DNA of 64,000 nucleotides from Chelativorans petroleitrophicus (GTDB lineage Bacteria > Pseudomonadota > Alphaproteobacteria > Rhizobiales > Rhizobiaceae). Below the pieces are notes generated by a model. It was not told the DNA's origin. It made no database searches and saw only the letters and a program-made list of their open reading frames with translations. This document shows, piece after piece, positions 34,521 to 43,960 of this stretch. A program made the position numbers and the translations under genes. The stretch lies in assembly GCF_025398195.1 (NCBI RefSeq), contig NZ_JAODNV010000004.1, forward strand, positions 248,001 to 312,000, given 5' to 3'. How positions within the stretch are numbered: the stretch's first letter is position 1; each line of letters begins with the position of its first letter.

Positions 34521-36116
34521 TTATTCGACGAGGTCGACGCCCTCGAAGGCGAAGTCGCCGAGCGGGCTCTGGACGAAGCCCTCGACTTCCTTGCGCATCG
34601 GCACGACCGACACCGAGTGCACAAGGGTGGCCCACGGCGCTTCACGCTTGAAGACTTCCTGCGCCTGCCGGTAGAGCTGCGTGCGCTCCTCCTGATCGGT
34701 GGTCTGCTTGGCGCGGTTCACAAGGTCTTCGAACTCCTCGTTGCACCACTGGGCACGGTTGTTGCCACCCACGGCGTCACAGCCGAGCAGGGTGTGGAGG
34801 AAGTTGTCCGGATCGCCGTTGTCGCCCGTCCAGCCGAGGATCACCGCGCCGTCACGGTCCACTGCCTTGGAGCGCTCGAGATATTCCGCCCACTCATAGG
34901 AGACGATCTCGACATTGACGCCCACCTTGGCGAAGTCGGCCTGGATGAGCTCGGCCGCGCGCCGCGCGTTCAGCATGTAGGGCCGGGAGACGGGCATTGC
35001 CCAGACCTTCATGGAAAGGTTGGTCACGCCGGCTTCCTCGAGCATCTTCTTCGCCTGCTCGGGATCGTAGGGATCGTCCTCGATGTCGTCATTATAGGAC
35101 CACATCGTCGGCGGGATCGGGTTCTTGGCAGGGGTCGCCTGGCCTTGGAACACGGCCTCGACAATGGCCTCCTTGTTGATCGCCATGTTGAGCGCCTTGC
35201 GGACCTTCGGATCGTCGAACGGCTCCTGCTGGGTGTTGTAGCCCAGATAGGCGACGTTCAGGCCTTCCTGCTCCATAACCTTCAGGTTGGGGTCCGCCTT
35301 CATGGACTCCACGTCCGCCGCGTTCGGATAGGGCATCAGGTGGCACTCGCCGGCCTGGAGCTTTTGGTAGCGCACGGAGGCATCGGGCGTGATGGCGAAG
35401 ACCAGATCGTCGATCTTCTGCTTGCCGTTCCAGTAATCCTCATGCGCGCGGTAGCGGATGACGGCGTCGGTCTGATAGGCGACAAACTCGAACGGGCCGG
35501 TTCCCAGAGGCTGCTGGTTCAGCATCTGCATGTTGCCGTCGGCCTCGAGCTTGTCGGCATATTCTTTTGACATGATCGAAGCGAACGGCATCGCCACGTT
35601 GGCGAGGAACGGCGCTTCCGGGCGCTTCAGCGTGAAGCGCACGGTCATGTCATCCACCTTCTCGATGGACTCTATCAGGGTAGGGAAACCCATGCCGTTG
35701 AAATATTCCCAGTTCGCGCCGGCCACGTACTGATGCCAGGGATGATCCTTCTGCCACTGACGCTCGAAGGAGAAGATCACGTCATCGGCGTTGAGATCCC
35801 GCGTGGGCGTGAAGAAGTCCGTGGTCTGGAACTTGACGCCGGGCCGCAGGTGGAAGGTGTACTGCAGGCCGTCGTCGGAAATCTCCCAGCTTTCCGCGAG
35901 GCCCGGAACGGTCTCCGTCGTGCCCGGCTTGAACTCGAGGAGACGGTTGTAGACCGTATGCGCGGCCGCGTCGAAGGTGGTGCCGGCCGTATAGAGACCG
36001 GGGTCAAAGCCTTCCGGCGAACCTTCCGAGCAATAAACGAAGGTTTTCGCACTTGCCGTGCTGCAGATTGCGGTGGCAGCCAGCAAGGCAGCCGCGCATG
36101 TCAGTGTCGTTTTCAT
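34521..36116 (-). CDS. dppA: Dipeptide ABC transporter substrate-binding protein DppA
   Basis: The 531-residue protein has a Sec signal (MKTTLTCAAALLAATAICSTASA, cleavage near residue 23) and a mature part closely patterned on E. coli DppA: VYCSEGSPEGFDPGLYTAGT at the start, YNRLLEFKPGTTETVPGLAE, LNADDVIFSFERQ, RPEAPFLANVAMPFASI, PLGTGPFEF, ITPDASVRYQKLQAGECHLM, KNPIPPTMWSYNDD and GWTGDNGDPDNFLHTLLGCD. It captures dipeptides, and related proteins also bind haem or aminolevulinate. It is first in the operon and read from a promoter in the 199-bp gap shared with the divergent DUF924 gene. Confidence 0.97.
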   Translation of the reverse strand: MKTTLTCAAALLAATAICSTASAKTFVYCSEGSPEGFDPGLYTAGTTFDAAAHTVYNRLLEFKPGTTETVPGLAESWEISDDGLQYTFHLRPGVKFQTTDFFTPTRDLNADDVIFSFERQWQKDHPWHQYVAGANWEYFNGMGFPTLIESIEKVDDMTVRFTLKRPEAPFLANVAMPFASIMSKEYADKLEADGNMQMLNQQPLGTGPFEFVAYQTDAVIRYRAHEDYWNGKQKIDDLVFAITPDASVRYQKLQAGECHLMPYPNAADVESMKADPNLKVMEQEGLNVAYLGYNTQQEPFDDPKVRKALNMAINKEAIVEAVFQGQATPAKNPIPPTMWSYNDDIEDDPYDPEQAKKMLEEAGVTNLSMKVWAMPVSRPYMLNARRAAELIQADFAKVGVNVEIVSYEWAEYLERSKAVDRDGAVILGWTGDNGDPDNFLHTLLGCDAVGGNNRAQWCNEEFEDLVNRAKQTTDQEERTQLYRQAQEVFKREAPWATLVHSVSVVPMRKEVEGFVQSPLGDFAFEGVDLVE

Positions 36117-36315
36117 CGGGTTTCTCCCTGAATATTATTGTCGAGCCGTTCCCACGAGCTCGTTGAAGGCCGCATATAAGCAAAGTTCTTCCTGAGAGGG
36201 AACTCCCGGCGCGCGTCCATGTAACAGATTCGCGCGCCGTGAGCGTATGGCGGTGGACGTGCGACGCGCCGCCGCGCACAGTGGAATCTGAACGTACAAC
36301 GCAACGGAGGCGCCC

Positions 36316-36867
36316 ATGGCGGAAAACTGGATCGATGAGGTGTTGTCATTCTGGTTCGAGGAGGTGGGGCCGGAACGGTGGTTCGAGAGCTCGCCGGAAC
36401 TCGACGAGACGATCCGCCAGCGTTTCGGCGCGCTGCATGACAAGCTCGCTTCCGACCTTCCGCACGAGGTGGTTGCCTCGCCGCGCGGCGCGCTTGCCGC
36501 CGCGATCGTCCTGGATCAGTTCCCCCGCAACATGTATCGCGGCACCGCAAAGGCGTTCGCCACCGATGATCTGGCGATCCGCCTGGCCCGCCAGGCGATC
36601 GAGAACAAGGTCGACGAGCATCTCACCCCGGCCGAAAGGCTGTTCCTCTACATGCCTTTCCAGCATTCGGAAATTCTGGCGGATCAGGAGCATGCGGTAA
36701 TGCTGTTCAAGGCGCTCGGACAGGAGAATGCGCTGCGCTATGCCATCGAGCATCGGGATATCATTGCACGCTTCGGACGCTTCCCCCACCGCAACCGCGC
36801 GCTCGGCCGCCAAAGCACGCCGGAGGAGGAGGTCTTCCTCCAGGAGCACAAGGGGTTCGGACAATAG
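36316..36867 (+). CDS. DUF924 family protein
   Basis: The 183-residue protein belongs to DUF924, a helical TPR-like family of unknown biochemical function that is common in proteobacteria. Signatures are VLSFWFEEVGPERWFESSPE at the start, VLDQFPRNMYRGTAKAFATD (about residues 66-85), YMPFQHSEILADQEHAV (about 112) and FGRFPHRNRALGRQSTPEE near the end. A GGAGG ribosome binding site lies 7 bp before the ATG. It stands alone, divergent from dppA. The product is cytoplasmic, since it has no signal or membrane segment. Confidence 0.93.
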   Translation: MAENWIDEVLSFWFEEVGPERWFESSPELDETIRQRFGALHDKLASDLPHEVVASPRGALAAAIVLDQFPRNMYRGTAKAFATDDLAIRLARQAIENKVDEHLTPAERLFLYMPFQHSEILADQEHAVMLFKALGQENALRYAIEHRDIIARFGRFPHRNRALGRQSTPEEEVFLQEHKGFGQ

Positions 36868-36996
36868 CGCCGGGCCTTGCCCTGGCGGATGGTATCACCA
36901 TAGATTCGGCATGCCGCCGTATGGAGGGAGTTCGTTGCGGAGACGCTGACCAAGCGGAGCGGAATGCGGCCCGGCGCGCTTTCATGGGAGGATCAA

Positions 36997-39102
36997 TTGG
37001 CCAAGGCAAGCAGCAAGGAGAGGGTAAGGGAAAAGGCTGGAACGGTGCGCAAGGCCAGTAAGGGCTCCGCCAAGCCTCCGAAGGAGGCCCCAGCGAAAAC
37101 CAGCGCGGAAGAGGTAGAGGCGGCTAGGGTCAAGTCCGCGAGCAACGGCAAAAGGAGCGCGAAAAAGGCAGCCTCTTCCGAAACAGCAGCTTCCAAGACC
37201 AGCGCGCGTAAGGCCGCAGCCGCAGCCAAAACCACCGCCAGGACGGCGGCGAAGGCGGGGGCCGCCAGGGGCAAGAGCGCGTCGAAGAAAAGCTCCGCCA
37301 CGCAAGACGCTGCAACCAAGAGCACCGGCAGCAAGGCAGCCCGCAAGACATCAATCGCCATGACGAGCGCAAAGGCCGCAGGCACCAAGCGCGCGACGGC
37401 CGCCGCGAAGCCGGCCCCGTCGAGGCGGCGTGGCAGTGCTGCCGAAAAGCTGTGGCTCAAAAGCTACCCGAAAGAGATACCTGCGGAGATAGAGCCCTTC
37501 CGGCACAGCTCGCTTGCCGATCTGCTGCTTGAATCCTGTCGCAACTTCGCAGACCGGCGCGCCTTCACCTCGATGGGCGTTTCCCTGACATTCGCGGAGC
37601 TCGAAAAAGCATCCCGCGACTTCGCCGCGTATCTTCAGTCGCTGGGGCTGAAGAAGGGCGCGCGCCTCGCCATCATGATGCCCAACGTGCTCCAGTACCC
37701 GGTTGTCATCATGGCGGCGCTACGCGCGGGCTACGTCATCGTCAACATCAACGCTCTCTATACGGCGCGAGAGCTCCAGCACCAGCTTGTCGATTCCGGC
37801 GCGGAGGCCATCGTGATCCTGGAGAATTTTGCCAGGACACTCCAGACCGTGATCAAGGAAACCCCCGTCAGGCATGTGGTCGTGGCAACCTTGGGCGACA
37901 TGATGGGGCTTAAGGGCCATCTGGTGAATTTCGCCGTGCGCCGCATGAAGAAGCTGGTGCCGGCTTGGAGCCTGCCGGGCCACGTGCCGTTCCGGCAGGC
38001 GATCCGCCAGGGCGCGGCGGCGCGCTTCTCGCCTCCCGAGGTGACGCTCGATGACGTGGCTTTTCTGCAATATACCGGGGGCACCACGGGTGTGGCCAAA
38101 GGCGCGATTCTGCTTCACCGCAACGTTCTTGCCAATGTGATGCAGAACGAGCTCTGGCTGCAAACGGCCTATCTCAACCAGCCGCGGCCGCAGCGCCCGG
38201 TCTATATCTGTGCGCTGCCCCTCTGCCATATCTATGCGCTGACGGTGAACGCGCTGATGGGCATCAAACTCGGCGCTGAGAATGTGCTGATCGTCAATCC
38301 CAAGGACATTCCGGGCCTGGTAAAGGAGCTCGGCAAATACGATTTCAACGTCCTCCCCGGGGTCAATACCCTGTTCAACGCGCTGCTGAACAACGAGCAG
38401 TTCCGCAAGCTCTCTTTCAAAAGTCTCAATCTGACACTGGGCGGCGGCATGGCGGTGCAGCGCTCGGTGGCAGAACGCTGGAAGGAGGTTACGGGGCGTA
38501 CGATTTGCGAGGGCTACGGCCTTTCGGAAACCTCGCCGGTGGCGGCAGCCAACCGCTTCGACATTACGGAGTTCACCGGGACGATAGGGCTGCCGCTGCC
38601 TTCGACCGAGATCGCCATCCGCGACGAAAACGGCCGTGATCTCAAGCCCGGCAAGGTGGGCGAGATCTGCATCCGCGGCCCGCAAGTTATGGCAGGTTAC
38701 TGGAACAAGCCGGAGGAAACCAAAGAGGCATTCACGCCGGACGGTTTCCTGAAGTCGGGCGACATGGGCGTCATGGACGAAAGCGGCTACATCCGCATCG
38801 TCGACCGCAAGAAGGACATGATCTTGGTTTCCGGCTTCAACGTCTATCCGAACGAGATCGAGGAGGTGGTGGCCGAGCACCCCGGCGTTCTCGAAGTGGC
38901 CGCCATTGGCGTGCCTGACGAGCATTCAGGCGAGGTCCCCAAGATCTTCGTGGTGAAGAAGGACCCTTCGCTTGCCGAGCAGGACCTCCTGAATTTCTGC
39001 CGGGAGCGGCTGACCGGGTACAAGCGGCCCCGGCATGTCGAATTCCGCAGCGAACTGCCGAAGTCCAATGTCGGAAAGATCGTCCGGCGCGAGCTGAGAT
39101 AG
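36997..39102 (+). CDS. Long-chain acyl-CoA ligase with histone-like N-terminal tail
   Basis: The catalytic part (from about residue 150 to 701) is a normal FadD-type ligase: LQYTGGTTGVAKGAILLHRN (P-loop), YGLSETSPVAAANRF, LKSGDMGVMDESGYIRIVDR, KKDMILVSGFNVYPNEIEEV and the C-terminal catalytic lysine in LPKSNVGKIVRREL. Before it lie about 145 residues made almost only of Lys, Ala, Ser, Thr and Arg (for example SARKAAAAAKTTARTAAKAG), like the tails of histone H1 or of some HU proteins. I prefer TTG at 36997, five bases after GGGAGG, over the ATG at 36964, which has a weaker site; both keep the tail. No good internal start exists near the catalytic domain, so the tail is probably translated. Usual FadD length is about 560. 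Confidence 0.88.
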   Translation: MAKASSKERVREKAGTVRKASKGSAKPPKEAPAKTSAEEVEAARVKSASNGKRSAKKAASSETAASKTSARKAAAAAKTTARTAAKAGAARGKSASKKSSATQDAATKSTGSKAARKTSIAMTSAKAAGTKRATAAAKPAPSRRRGSAAEKLWLKSYPKEIPAEIEPFRHSSLADLLLESCRNFADRRAFTSMGVSLTFAELEKASRDFAAYLQSLGLKKGARLAIMMPNVLQYPVVIMAALRAGYVIVNINALYTARELQHQLVDSGAEAIVILENFARTLQTVIKETPVRHVVVATLGDMMGLKGHLVNFAVRRMKKLVPAWSLPGHVPFRQAIRQGAAARFSPPEVTLDDVAFLQYTGGTTGVAKGAILLHRNVLANVMQNELWLQTAYLNQPRPQRPVYICALPLCHIYALTVNALMGIKLGAENVLIVNPKDIPGLVKELGKYDFNVLPGVNTLFNALLNNEQFRKLSFKSLNLTLGGGMAVQRSVAERWKEVTGRTICEGYGLSETSPVAAANRFDITEFTGTIGLPLPSTEIAIRDENGRDLKPGKVGEICIRGPQVMAGYWNKPEETKEAFTPDGFLKSGDMGVMDESGYIRIVDRKKDMILVSGFNVYPNEIEEVVAEHPGVLEVAAIGVPDEHSGEVPKIFVVKKDPSLAEQDLLNFCRERLTGYKRPRHVEFRSELPKSNVGKIVRRELR

Positions 39103-39132
39103 CGTGCGTGCTCTCCGGCCTCCGGGGCGCTT

Positions 39133-39151
39133 CCGCCTCGGGCGGGTTTTT
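39133..39151 (+). terminator. Terminator after the acyl-CoA ligase gene
   Basis: CCGCC and GGCGG form a short 5-bp stem with a TCG loop, followed by GTTTTT. It lies 31 bp after the stop codon, the expected place for an intrinsic terminator. Confidence 0.7.
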
Positions 39152-39338
39152 GCAGCTCCTGCACGGAGATCATTCGGCCGCTAGCAAGAGTTAACTGCTT
39201 GTTTACCACGTTTGGCGAAACTCCACCCATCGGAATGCCATCCGGCTTTCCGGCGGGGGAAAGAATCGCGCGGTCCCGAAAATTTCGCGTGCATTCCAGG
39301 GGCGGCGGCCAGTAGCCGCTTCAGAAGCGGGCAAGTCG

Positions 39339-42300
39339 ATGAACACCAAGCGGTCGTATCTGGAGAACCTGAACGCGGGGCGGCAGCGCAGGTCCGGCAA
39401 CGCCCTTGAAGAGATCAACCGTACGCTCGACCAGCTTCAGCATCGACTGGAGCGCGCGCTGGAAGGGCGGGAGCGCGGTTCCTCAGTCGAAGACGATATT
39501 GCCCAGCGCATGGAGCGCCTTTCAGACCGCGCCGGAATGCGCGGATACTCGCATCGGGCAGCAAGCGGCGAGACCGGATGGTCTAGACGGAGGGCCGAGA
39601 CGCCTCCACTCCGCGGATACGGACCGGACAGAACGGCCGTAGACCCAGAAGGCATGCACGGGGCTGTGAACGCGGGAATCCGCCAGGAATTCGCCGCCCT
39701 GCGCGAGGAGATGAACAGGCTCACCGCCGCCGTTCCGCACTCGCCTGCGGCCGACGGTCTGAAGCAGGAGCTGGACCGCCTTTCCGATGCCGTTTCGCGG
39801 CTGGCAGAGCGCAGCGACGACAGGAGTATCAAGCTGCTGCGTCTGGAACTGGAACAGCTCAAGCTCTCCCTGGCAAAGCTCGCGCGAGAGGAGACGGTGC
39901 GCGCGCTTGATCGGCGCTGGGACGCTCTGGAGGACCGGCTTTCGCGGCCCGACCCGATGGTGGAACGGCTGGCCGCGCGCCTGGAGGAGATCAGCGCCGC
40001 CGTCGATAACCTGCCCCAGTCGCTTTCGCTCCGCTCTCTGGAGGAGCGGATTCGCGCCTTGGCCGGGTCGATCGACCAGCTCGCCGGACAGCAGAGCAGG
40101 CCCGATCTCTACGCGATGGTGGAGGAACGGCTGGACGAGATTTCGCGCGCCATTACCGCATCCGCGGCAATGGCGCATTCACCCAGCTTCGATATTTCGG
40201 CGCTGGAGCGGATCGAGGCGCGCATCAGTTCCCTCTCCAGCCAGATAGACGAGGTGGTGCAGGACCGCCCCGGCGGCCTGATCGTGGAACGCCTCAATGC
40301 GCTCTCGGAGCGGGTGGACGAGATCGCCCGGCGCATCGAAATTCCCGAGCAGGTGGTGGAGCGGTTTGCCGCGCACATCGCGCGCATTTCCGAACGGCTC
40401 GACACCGTTCCGGCGGCACCGGATACAGACCATCTCTTCCGCGGTCTTGAAGACCGATTCGCCCATCTGGCAGAACTTGTGGAGCGGCGTCAGGAGGACG
40501 CCATCCAGGAGGGGCGCAGCCTCTTCCACGATCTGGAGCGGCGGCTGGAGGAAATCGCCGGGCGTTTCGACTCGCCAGACGGCGCAAGCGCCTTGCGCGC
40601 GCTGGAGGCCCGACTTGAGGACATTACCGGCCGGCTCGACGATGCGGCTTCCGCCAGCCCTGTCGTCGATCCGGAGCTGTTTAGAAATCTCGAAATCCAG
40701 CTTGCCAACCTCTCCGCCCAGCTCGCACAGCCCGAGCGCGAACCGGCCGGGTTGCACGATCTCGGCCCTAGGCTCGACAGCATCGAGCGCTCGATCAGCG
40801 AAAGCCACAACGCGATCCTTGAAGCGGCCCGGCAGGCGGCTGCCGAGGCGGCGGAGCGGTTCGCTGCGGCAGCCTCAAATGCGGGCGATGACGGGCTGCT
40901 GAGAGAGGAGATCGAAAAGCTCCACGCCCTTACACGCAAGGCCGACGAGCGCAACACTAAGACCTTCGAAGCCATCCACGACACGTTGCTCAAGATCGTT
41001 GACCGTCTTGGCGCGCTGGAAGCCGGTATCGAGGAAACACCCGGCAAGATCAGTCTCGATCACACGCCGCCCCTTGAGACCGAGATTACTGGGTTCGGCG
41101 GCGACGCGCAGGAATCGCGGCGGCGGCGGACGCCGGCGGAGGCTGCTGCTGCGGCGGCGGAAGCCGCTCTGAAGGACGAAATCCCGGATAATGAGCCGGC
41201 CGGGCGGTCCATGCTGAGCCAGTTCTCACGCGCTTTTTCCGGCCGGCGGCGCGAGGAAGTCGAGCTGGGTGAGCGCGAGGAGCCCATGCTTTCGGCAGAT
41301 GAAGAGACCGAACCGGCAATCGAGCCCGGACGTCTTAACGAGCCGCTGGAACCCGGCTCGGGAGCGCCCGACCTCAACGCCATCATGCGCCGGGTGCGCG
41401 ACACGCAGGAGGCACACAGCCGGGAAGAGGAGGCGGCGAGGGCGGATTTCATCGCCGCCGCACGCCGCGCCGCGCAGGCTGCGGCGGCGGAAGCGAGCGC
41501 CCTGCGGGACCGCCGCGAAAATCCTGCGGGCAAGCCCCGCAAATCGGGGCGGGGCGGGCTGCTTGGCCGGAACAGGAAAAAGCTTCTCGCGACGGTTGCC
41601 GCAGGCATTGTGATCATCGGCAGCCTGCTATTCGCGCGGACGCTGCTTCAGGACCCGGAGCCCGCGCTTGTGGCGGAACCGGTTCAGTCCGGCGCTCCCG
41701 TCGATGGGGAAAATATCGCAGCTGAACCCATGGCGGGCGCCGAACCCGCGGCAGGCGAAGTTGCCGCAGAGGCGCCCGCGGCGGAGGCCGGTTCTCCGGC
41801 GAGGATCGCCGGCAGCCAAGCCCAGGAGGATCCAGGTGCCGACACCACCGCCGAGGCGGAGGCTCCTGTGGAAATCCTGCCGGATGCGGACGAAAACGCC
41901 CAAACTGCCGAGGCGCTGCCGCCCTCTGAGATAACGACGTCGGCTCTTTCCGCCGATGCTCTGCCGGACGCAGATATTGATGACCCCGCCGGTCCGGCCA
42001 CGCTTCAGATACCGGAGATTCCTGCGGAAATAGAGCCGGACGCCCTGCGCGAAGCGGCGGCTGAAGGCGATCCGGAAGCGCTCTTTGAAATCGGACGCCG
42101 CTATGCGGAAGGGCGCGGCGTGGAACCGGATCTGGCTAAGGCCGCCCGATGGTACGAACTCGCCGCCGAGCAGGGGCTTGCGCCAGCGCAGTACCGCATC
42201 GGCAATTTCTACGAAAAAGGCACGGGCGTCGAGCGGGACATCGCCAAGGCCAAGATGTGGTATCAGCTTGCCGCGGAGCAGGGGAACGCCAGCGCTATGC

Positions 42301-42878
42301 ACAATCTTGGCGTGCTCTATGCCATGGGCGCGGACGGAACCGCCGACCATGAAACCGCCGCGCGCTGGTTCCGCCGGGCGGCGGAGCTTGGGGTCGCCGA
42401 CAGCCAGTTCAACCTAGGCATTCTCTCGGCCAAGGGCGCGGGCGTGCCGCGCGACCTCGGCGAAGCCTATATGTGGTTCGACATCGTCGCCAGAACCGGC
42501 GATGCGGACGCGGCTGCAAAACGCGACGAGATCGCAGCGGCCATGGCGCCGACCGAGCTCGTCAAGGCGCAGGACCGGGCGAGGGCGTGGGAGGCGCGCC
42601 AGCCGGTGCCCGAGGCCAATATGGTCGACATTCCGGCCGAGTGGACGAGCGATGCCTCGATTACCACCGGCAGCGTGGACATGCGCAAGGCGATCACCAA
42701 CGTCCAGCTTATCCTGAACAAGAACGGGTTTGATGCGGGACCGGCCGATGGGGTGTTGGGCGATAGAACCCGGGCGGCGATTCGTGCGTTCCAGAAGGCC
42801 AACGGCCTGCCGGAGACAGGCGAAATCGATGATGCGCTCGTGCGCGCGCTTCTCAAGAAGAACGAAAGCACCGGGTAG
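39339..42878 (+). CDS. podJ: PodJ-like polar localisation protein (coiled coil, membrane segment, Sel1 repeats, PG-binding domain)
   Basis: The 1179-residue protein has the architecture of PodJ, which in Caulobacter and Agrobacterium marks the new pole and organises division factors. Residues 1-600 are cytoplasmic coiled coil with many heptads and repeated LE-RL motifs. An acidic and Ala-rich linker follows, then one membrane helix (about 747-766, LLATVAAGIVIIGSLLFART). A long periplasmic linker rich in Ala, Glu and Pro runs to about 890. Four Sel1-type repeats follow (about 905-1050; AAEQGLAPAQYRIGNFYEKG, AAEQGNASAMHNLGVLYAMG), and a peptidoglycan-binding domain ends the protein (about 1114-1175, ILNKNGFDAGPADGVLGDRT). 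The length is close to rhizobial PodJ. The upstream 230 bp hold the promoter region. Confidence 0.88.
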   Translation: MNTKRSYLENLNAGRQRRSGNALEEINRTLDQLQHRLERALEGRERGSSVEDDIAQRMERLSDRAGMRGYSHRAASGETGWSRRRAETPPLRGYGPDRTAVDPEGMHGAVNAGIRQEFAALREEMNRLTAAVPHSPAADGLKQELDRLSDAVSRLAERSDDRSIKLLRLELEQLKLSLAKLAREETVRALDRRWDALEDRLSRPDPMVERLAARLEEISAAVDNLPQSLSLRSLEERIRALAGSIDQLAGQQSRPDLYAMVEERLDEISRAITASAAMAHSPSFDISALERIEARISSLSSQIDEVVQDRPGGLIVERLNALSERVDEIARRIEIPEQVVERFAAHIARISERLDTVPAAPDTDHLFRGLEDRFAHLAELVERRQEDAIQEGRSLFHDLERRLEEIAGRFDSPDGASALRALEARLEDITGRLDDAASASPVVDPELFRNLEIQLANLSAQLAQPEREPAGLHDLGPRLDSIERSISESHNAILEAARQAAAEAAERFAAAASNAGDDGLLREEIEKLHALTRKADERNTKTFEAIHDTLLKIVDRLGALEAGIEETPGKISLDHTPPLETEITGFGGDAQESRRRRTPAEAAAAAAEAALKDEIPDNEPAGRSMLSQFSRAFSGRRREEVELGEREEPMLSADEETEPAIEPGRLNEPLEPGSGAPDLNAIMRRVRDTQEAHSREEEAARADFIAAARRAAQAAAAEASALRDRRENPAGKPRKSGRGGLLGRNRKKLLATVAAGIVIIGSLLFARTLLQDPEPALVAEPVQSGAPVDGENIAAEPMAGAEPAAGEVAAEAPAAEAGSPARIAGSQAQEDPGADTTAEAEAPVEILPDADENAQTAEALPPSEITTSALSADALPDADIDDPAGPATLQIPEIPAEIEPDALREAAAEGDPEALFEIGRRYAEGRGVEPDLAKAARWYELAAEQGLAPAQYRIGNFYEKGTGVERDIAKAKMWYQLAAEQGNASAMHNLGVLYAMGADGTADHETAARWFRRAAELGVADSQFNLGILSAKGAGVPRDLGEAYMWFDIVARTGDADAAAKRDEIAAAMAPTELVKAQDRARAWEARQPVPEANMVDIPAEWTSDASITTGSVDMRKAITNVQLILNKNGFDAGPADGVLGDRTRAAIRAFQKANGLPETGEIDDALVRALLKKNESTG

Positions 42879-43040
42879 TAGCGCCGTTTACCCTGTCGAG
42901 CGGCATTTCCCGCGCATTTTCAAAGTTTTCCGCTCGGCGCGTTTGACTTCGCCGCATTGTCGGCGCAAAGAACGGAACCATCGGTTGAGGCGTGCGACGT
43001 TCCCCGTACGCCGGTGCACAAATTAAGCTGGTGTCGGCGG

Positions 43041-43958
43041 GTGGGTATCTATCTTCCCATCGCGGAAATATCCGTCAACATGGTGGTCCTGCTCGCCATG
43101 GGGGGAGCGGTCGGCTTTCTGTCGGGCATGTTCGGCGTCGGCGGCGGCTTTCTCATCACGCCGCTGCTCATCTTTTACAACGTGCCGCCCGCGATCGCGG
43201 TCGCAACGGGCGCCAACCAGGTCATAGCCTCTTCCTTTTCCGGCGCTCTAGCCCACTTCCGGCGCGGATCGCTGGACGTGAAGCTCGGTCTTATGCTTCT
43301 GGCTGGCGGCGTCGTCGGCTCCTCCGCCGGCATCTACGTCTTTGCCTTTCTGCGCCGGCTAGGCCAGCTCGATCTCATCGTTTCGCTGCTCTACGTGGTG
43401 TTCCTGGGCGCGGTTGGCGGCCTGATGCTGGTGGAAAGCGTACGTGCCATCCGGCGGGCGCGCAGCGGCCAGCCCGCCACGGCGCGCCCCGGCCAGCACA
43501 ACTGGATCCACCGCCTGCCGCTGAAGATGCGATTCCGCACCTCGAAGCTGTTCGTCAGCGTCATTCCCGTGCTGGGGATTGGCGCCATGATCGGCTTTCT
43601 GGCCTCCATCATGGGCGTGGGCGGCGGCTTCATCATGGTGCCCGCGCTCATCTATCTGCTCAGGGTGCCAACCAATGTGGTGGTCGGCACCTCGCTGTTT
43701 CAGATCATCTTCGTCGCGGCCTTCACCACGATCGTGCATTCCACCGCCAATCAGACCGTCGATGTGGTGCTTGCTTTCCTCCTGATGGTCGGCGGCGTGG
43801 CCGGCGCCCAATATGGCGCACGCGTCGGCCAGAAATTGCGCGGCGAGCAGTTGCGCGCGCTTCTGGCGCTTCTCGTATTGGCTGTCGCGCTCAGGCTTGC
43901 CTATGACCTTTTCGTGCGGCCGGCGAGCGTCTACTCGCTCGTCATAGGAGGCGTCTGA
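43041..43958 (+). CDS. TauE/SafE family sulfite exporter
   Basis: TauE/SafE proteins export sulfite, sulfoacetate or related anions. The protein has eight hydrophobic helices with the duplicated signature of the family, FLSGMFGVGGGFLITPLLIF near the N-terminus and FLASIMGVGGGFIMVPALIY in the second half, each with the glycine-rich turn. An open frame starts at 42957, but its first 28 codons do not look like protein; the GTG at 43041 gives VGIYLPIAEISVNM, the usual beginning of this subgroup, and 306 residues. The TIGR02186 gene starts 2 bp after the stop, an arrangement seen across alphaproteobacteria. Confidence 0.92.
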   Translation: MGIYLPIAEISVNMVVLLAMGGAVGFLSGMFGVGGGFLITPLLIFYNVPPAIAVATGANQVIASSFSGALAHFRRGSLDVKLGLMLLAGGVVGSSAGIYVFAFLRRLGQLDLIVSLLYVVFLGAVGGLMLVESVRAIRRARSGQPATARPGQHNWIHRLPLKMRFRTSKLFVSVIPVLGIGAMIGFLASIMGVGGGFIMVPALIYLLRVPTNVVVGTSLFQIIFVAAFTTIVHSTANQTVDVVLAFLLMVGGVAGAQYGARVGQKLRGEQLRALLALLVLAVALRLAYDLFVRPASVYSLVIGGV

Positions 43959-43960
43959 CT

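Noticed and set aside
42957-43040. An earlier start for the TauE/SafE gene
   Set aside because: The first 28 codons do not resemble the family, whose members begin near the IYLPIAE segment that follows the GTG at 43041.
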